A stretch of DNA of 64,000 nt from Rothia sp. (in: high G+C Gram-positive bacteria) (lineage in GTDB: Bacteria; Actinomycetota; Actinomycetes; Actinomycetales; Micrococcaceae). Position 1 is the first letter of the stretch, and each line of letters starts with the position of its first letter. Below are positions 62,447 to 64,000 of the stretch, one piece after another. The notes below the pieces were generated by a model that made no database searches, was not told the DNA's origin, and was given only the letters and a program-made list of their open reading frames with translations. Made by a program: the position numbers and the translations under genes. Location: NCBI RefSeq assembly GCF_030540545.1, contig NZ_JAUNVZ010000001.1, forward strand, positions 62,001 through 126,000. The letters are read 5' to 3'.

Positions 62447-63070
62447 ATGGCTAAGGTTTTGATTCTGGGCTCTAACGGTCAGATTGCTCAGCATGCGGTT
62501 CGCCTGATGGAGGCTCGCGGTGATGAGCTGACCCTGTACGCTCGTTCTAAGCATCGCTATGTGCCCGAGGGTGCACAGGCTATTAGTGCTGATGTGCTGG
62601 ACGAAGCGGCTCTGCGCCAGGCCATTGCTGGTCAGGATATTGTCTACGCGAACCTTGCTGGTGAGATTGAGGCGCAGGCAAAGGCTATTGTGGCGGCAAT
62701 GGACGCTGAGGGCGTTAAGCGTCTGATTTTCGTGACTTCTATCGGTATTTACGATGAGGTTCCCGGTGCTTTTGGCGAGTGGAATAACGCAATGATTGGT
62801 AGCGTGCTCAAGGACTACCGTAAGGCAGCCGATGTTATTGAGGCATCCGATCTGGACTACACTGTGCTGCGCCCGGCATGGCTGACCAATAAGGATGAGA
62901 CCGTATACGGTGTGACTCACCGTCACGATCCTTTCACTAATACTGAGGTGTCTCGCCAGGCTGTGGCGGCACTGGTGCGTGATATTGTGGCTGATCCAAG
63001 CATTGGTTCTCGCGATAGCTTGGGTGTGCACAAGCCCGGTACTGAGGGCCCGAAGCCTTCTTTCTACTAA
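62447..63070 (+). CDS. NAD(P)H-binding SDR-like protein
   Basis: 207-residue atypical short-chain dehydrogenase/NmrA-like protein. The dinucleotide motif is LILGSNGQIAQHAV (5-18); RLIFVTSIGIYDEVPG, near 90-105, is the segment around the active-site Ser/Tyr of extended SDRs. Full catalytic triad is not obvious, so it could be a redox sensor or a reductase of unknown substrate. Transcribed alone and followed by a strong hairpin. Confidence 0.82.
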   Translation: MAKVLILGSNGQIAQHAVRLMEARGDELTLYARSKHRYVPEGAQAISADVLDEAALRQAIAGQDIVYANLAGEIEAQAKAIVAAMDAEGVKRLIFVTSIGIYDEVPGAFGEWNNAMIGSVLKDYRKAADVIEASDLDYTVLRPAWLTNKDETVYGVTHRHDPFTNTEVSRQAVAALVRDIVADPSIGSRDSLGVHKPGTEGPKPSFY

Positions 63071-63409
63071 GATTTACTGAATCTGTCTAATAGATAGGGT
63101 GTTATACGGAGTTTGCTCCGTATAACACCCTATATGCATATATTGGTTTATTCTGATTTTGCAATCTGCCTATGGGTGAGTAAAATATTCATGGAGCTAA
63201 TATTTCTCTGCTAATTTCTCACATTAATCCTATATTTTAGTGCATTGTAGTGTTTTTTGATATTATTTAATAGTATTTAGTGAAAAATCTATGTTTGCTG
63301 CCGTGTGATTAAAGGAGTACCTTAATTAAGTACATACACCACTTGGTGTATGTACAGTTCGGTATACAGACCCTGGACGGTCTGTCTACCTCGACCAGAG
63401 GAGTATGCC
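63071..63409. promoter_or_regulatory. Intergenic leader with terminator and operator-like hairpin
   Basis: Starts with the terminator listed at 63094-63133. Then an AT-rich stretch of about 190 bases; then a palindrome with 12-base arms (63330-63341 with 63344-63355) and a short hairpin (63367-63372 with 63379-63384) just upstream of the crystallin-like gene. These could be a repressor site or 5'-UTR structure. Confidence 0.5.
63094..63133 (+). terminator. Terminator hairpin
   Basis: Eighteen-base perfect arms (63094-63111 and 63116-63133) after the NAD-binding gene. Confidence 0.82.
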
Positions 63410-63766
63410 ATGCATGCTTTGAAGTCCCTGTTCGCCGGCGCTGCTGCGGTAGCGCTGTTGTTGACCTCTGTTCCTCCCTCGTCCGCGGCTCAGTTCTATG
63501 ACCATGCGGGGTATCAGGGTGAGAACTACGATTCCCGTGGTTCGAGTGTGTTCTACTTTGAGCACATGAACGACCGTATCAGCTCCATTCGTAGCTGGGG
63601 TGAGAATTATATTCTCTACCAGGACTACGGATACAGTGGTCATTACAAGGTAACCGGGCGCGACGACTACTATGATCTTTATTGGCATAATGGTGCCGAT
63701 AATACCATTCTGTACGTTCCCTGGAATGATGCTATTAGCTCCGCAGCCCGCATTTGGGATCGCTAA
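63410..63766 (+). CDS. Secreted beta/gamma-crystallin with two calcium-clamp motifs
   Basis: 118 residues from ATG 63410, with GAGGAG upstream. Sec signal: LFAGAAAVALLLTSVPPSSAA. The mature protein is two tandem Greek-key halves: FYDHAGYQG then NDRISS (54-59), and YQDYGYSG then NDAISS (106-111). Both N/D-N/D-X-X-S/T-S motifs are canonical double-clamp calcium sites of microbial crystallins. Function is unknown; a surface or biofilm matrix protein stabilised by calcium is plausible. A lipoprotein gene follows, as in the 55.8-57.1 kb pair. Confidence 0.83.
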   Translation: MHALKSLFAGAAAVALLLTSVPPSSAAQFYDHAGYQGENYDSRGSSVFYFEHMNDRISSIRSWGENYILYQDYGYSGHYKVTGRDDYYDLYWHNGADNTILYVPWNDAISSAARIWDR

Positions 63767-63855
63767 TAGAATGTAGCAGTCACTGATGATCTCTGGCGGT
63801 AGGCCGGTCTGTCGCCAGTCTTTAGAGTATATTTTGATTCAAAGTGGAGAAAATA

Positions 63856-64000
63856 ATGAACATAAAAGGGTTATTAGTAATTCTTGCTTGCTTATCTCTG
63901 AGTGTTTCCGGGTGTTCATCTACCTTGCAGAAGGACTCAAACGCTAAAGCACATCTTGATTATGAAAATAGTCAAATTAGCACACCGGTTTTAGAATATG
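63856..64000 (+). CDS. Lipoprotein, 3'-truncated by the window end
   Basis: ATG 63856 opens a frame running to the end of the window (48 codons). The N-terminus KGLLVILACLSLSVSGC is a lipoprotein signal with lipobox SVSGC, Cys20, then a Ser/Thr/Lys-rich linker. It follows the crystallin gene by 89 bp, repeating the arrangement seen at 55855-57146. Whether it has the four conserved Cys of the local family lies beyond the window. Confidence 0.72.
   Translation, partial: MNIKGLLVILACLSLSVSGCSSTLQKDSNAKAHLDYENSQISTPVLEY

Overview
The window looks like chromosomal DNA of a Gram-positive, high-GC actinobacterium, most likely Rothia or a close Micrococcaceae relative. This is an inference from the codon style (CTG/CGC/GCA/ACC rich), the very large NAD-type glutamate dehydrogenase, lipoproteins and Tat/Sec signals of Gram-positive type, GTG/TTG starts with AGGAGG-like sites, and the absence of outer-membrane genes. 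No rRNA or tRNA gene was recognised.

Layout. 1-2.5 kb: VanZ-like protein, then an ArgE-like M20 peptidase and a flavin reductase on the minus strand. 2.6-10.3 kb: a seven-gene surface-polysaccharide operon (large membrane protein, three GT2 glycosyltransferases, a DUF2304 partner, a flippase, an acyltransferase). 10.3-14.0 kb: an accessory island with a phage-type Pal-like amidase whose catalytic Cys is Tyr, a stand-alone paralogue of its C-terminal domain, an ImmA/Xre switch, a Cys-rich zinc-ribbon-like protein and an AT-rich small membrane protein. 14.1-23 kb: shikimate-type MFS transporter facing aroE, the 180-kDa-class glutamate dehydrogenase and a zinc alcohol dehydrogenase. 23.2-27.6 kb: a compact Pel-like exopolysaccharide locus (PelG-like, PelF-like, TIM-barrel hydrolase). 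27.7-36 kb: central metabolism and leucine synthesis (gap, PfkB kinase, PEBP, HAD, leuB, leuC, leuD, YrdC-like). 36.0-38.6 kb: a small secreted/membrane gene pair enclosed by two near-identical terminators, and a hipBA toxin-antitoxin. 38.6-46.4 kb: uracil permease, an operon of DUF4242 protein, acyl-CoA-dehydrogenase-like flavoenzyme and nitrate/sulfonate-type ABC importer, and a POT peptide transporter with the tail of a lost second copy beside it. 46.7-53 kb: rhodanese, pabB, pyrE, SPOUT methyltransferase, ornithine cyclodeaminase and an amino acid permease carrying a C-terminal EF-hand loop. 53.6-64 kb: paralogous four-Cys lipoproteins alternating with secreted beta/gamma-crystallin or I36-like proteins, a MacAB-like exporter, fbaA and an NAD-binding protein; the window ends inside another lipoprotein.

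The strongest candidates for undescribed biology are the minimal Pel-like locus lacking pelD/pelE, the Cys-less lysin with its separate tail-domain protein under ImmA/Xre control, and the repeated pairing of crystallin-like secreted proteins with four-Cys lipoproteins. Many gene ends, especially convergent ones, carry long perfect or near-perfect palindromes that probably act as bidirectional terminators.
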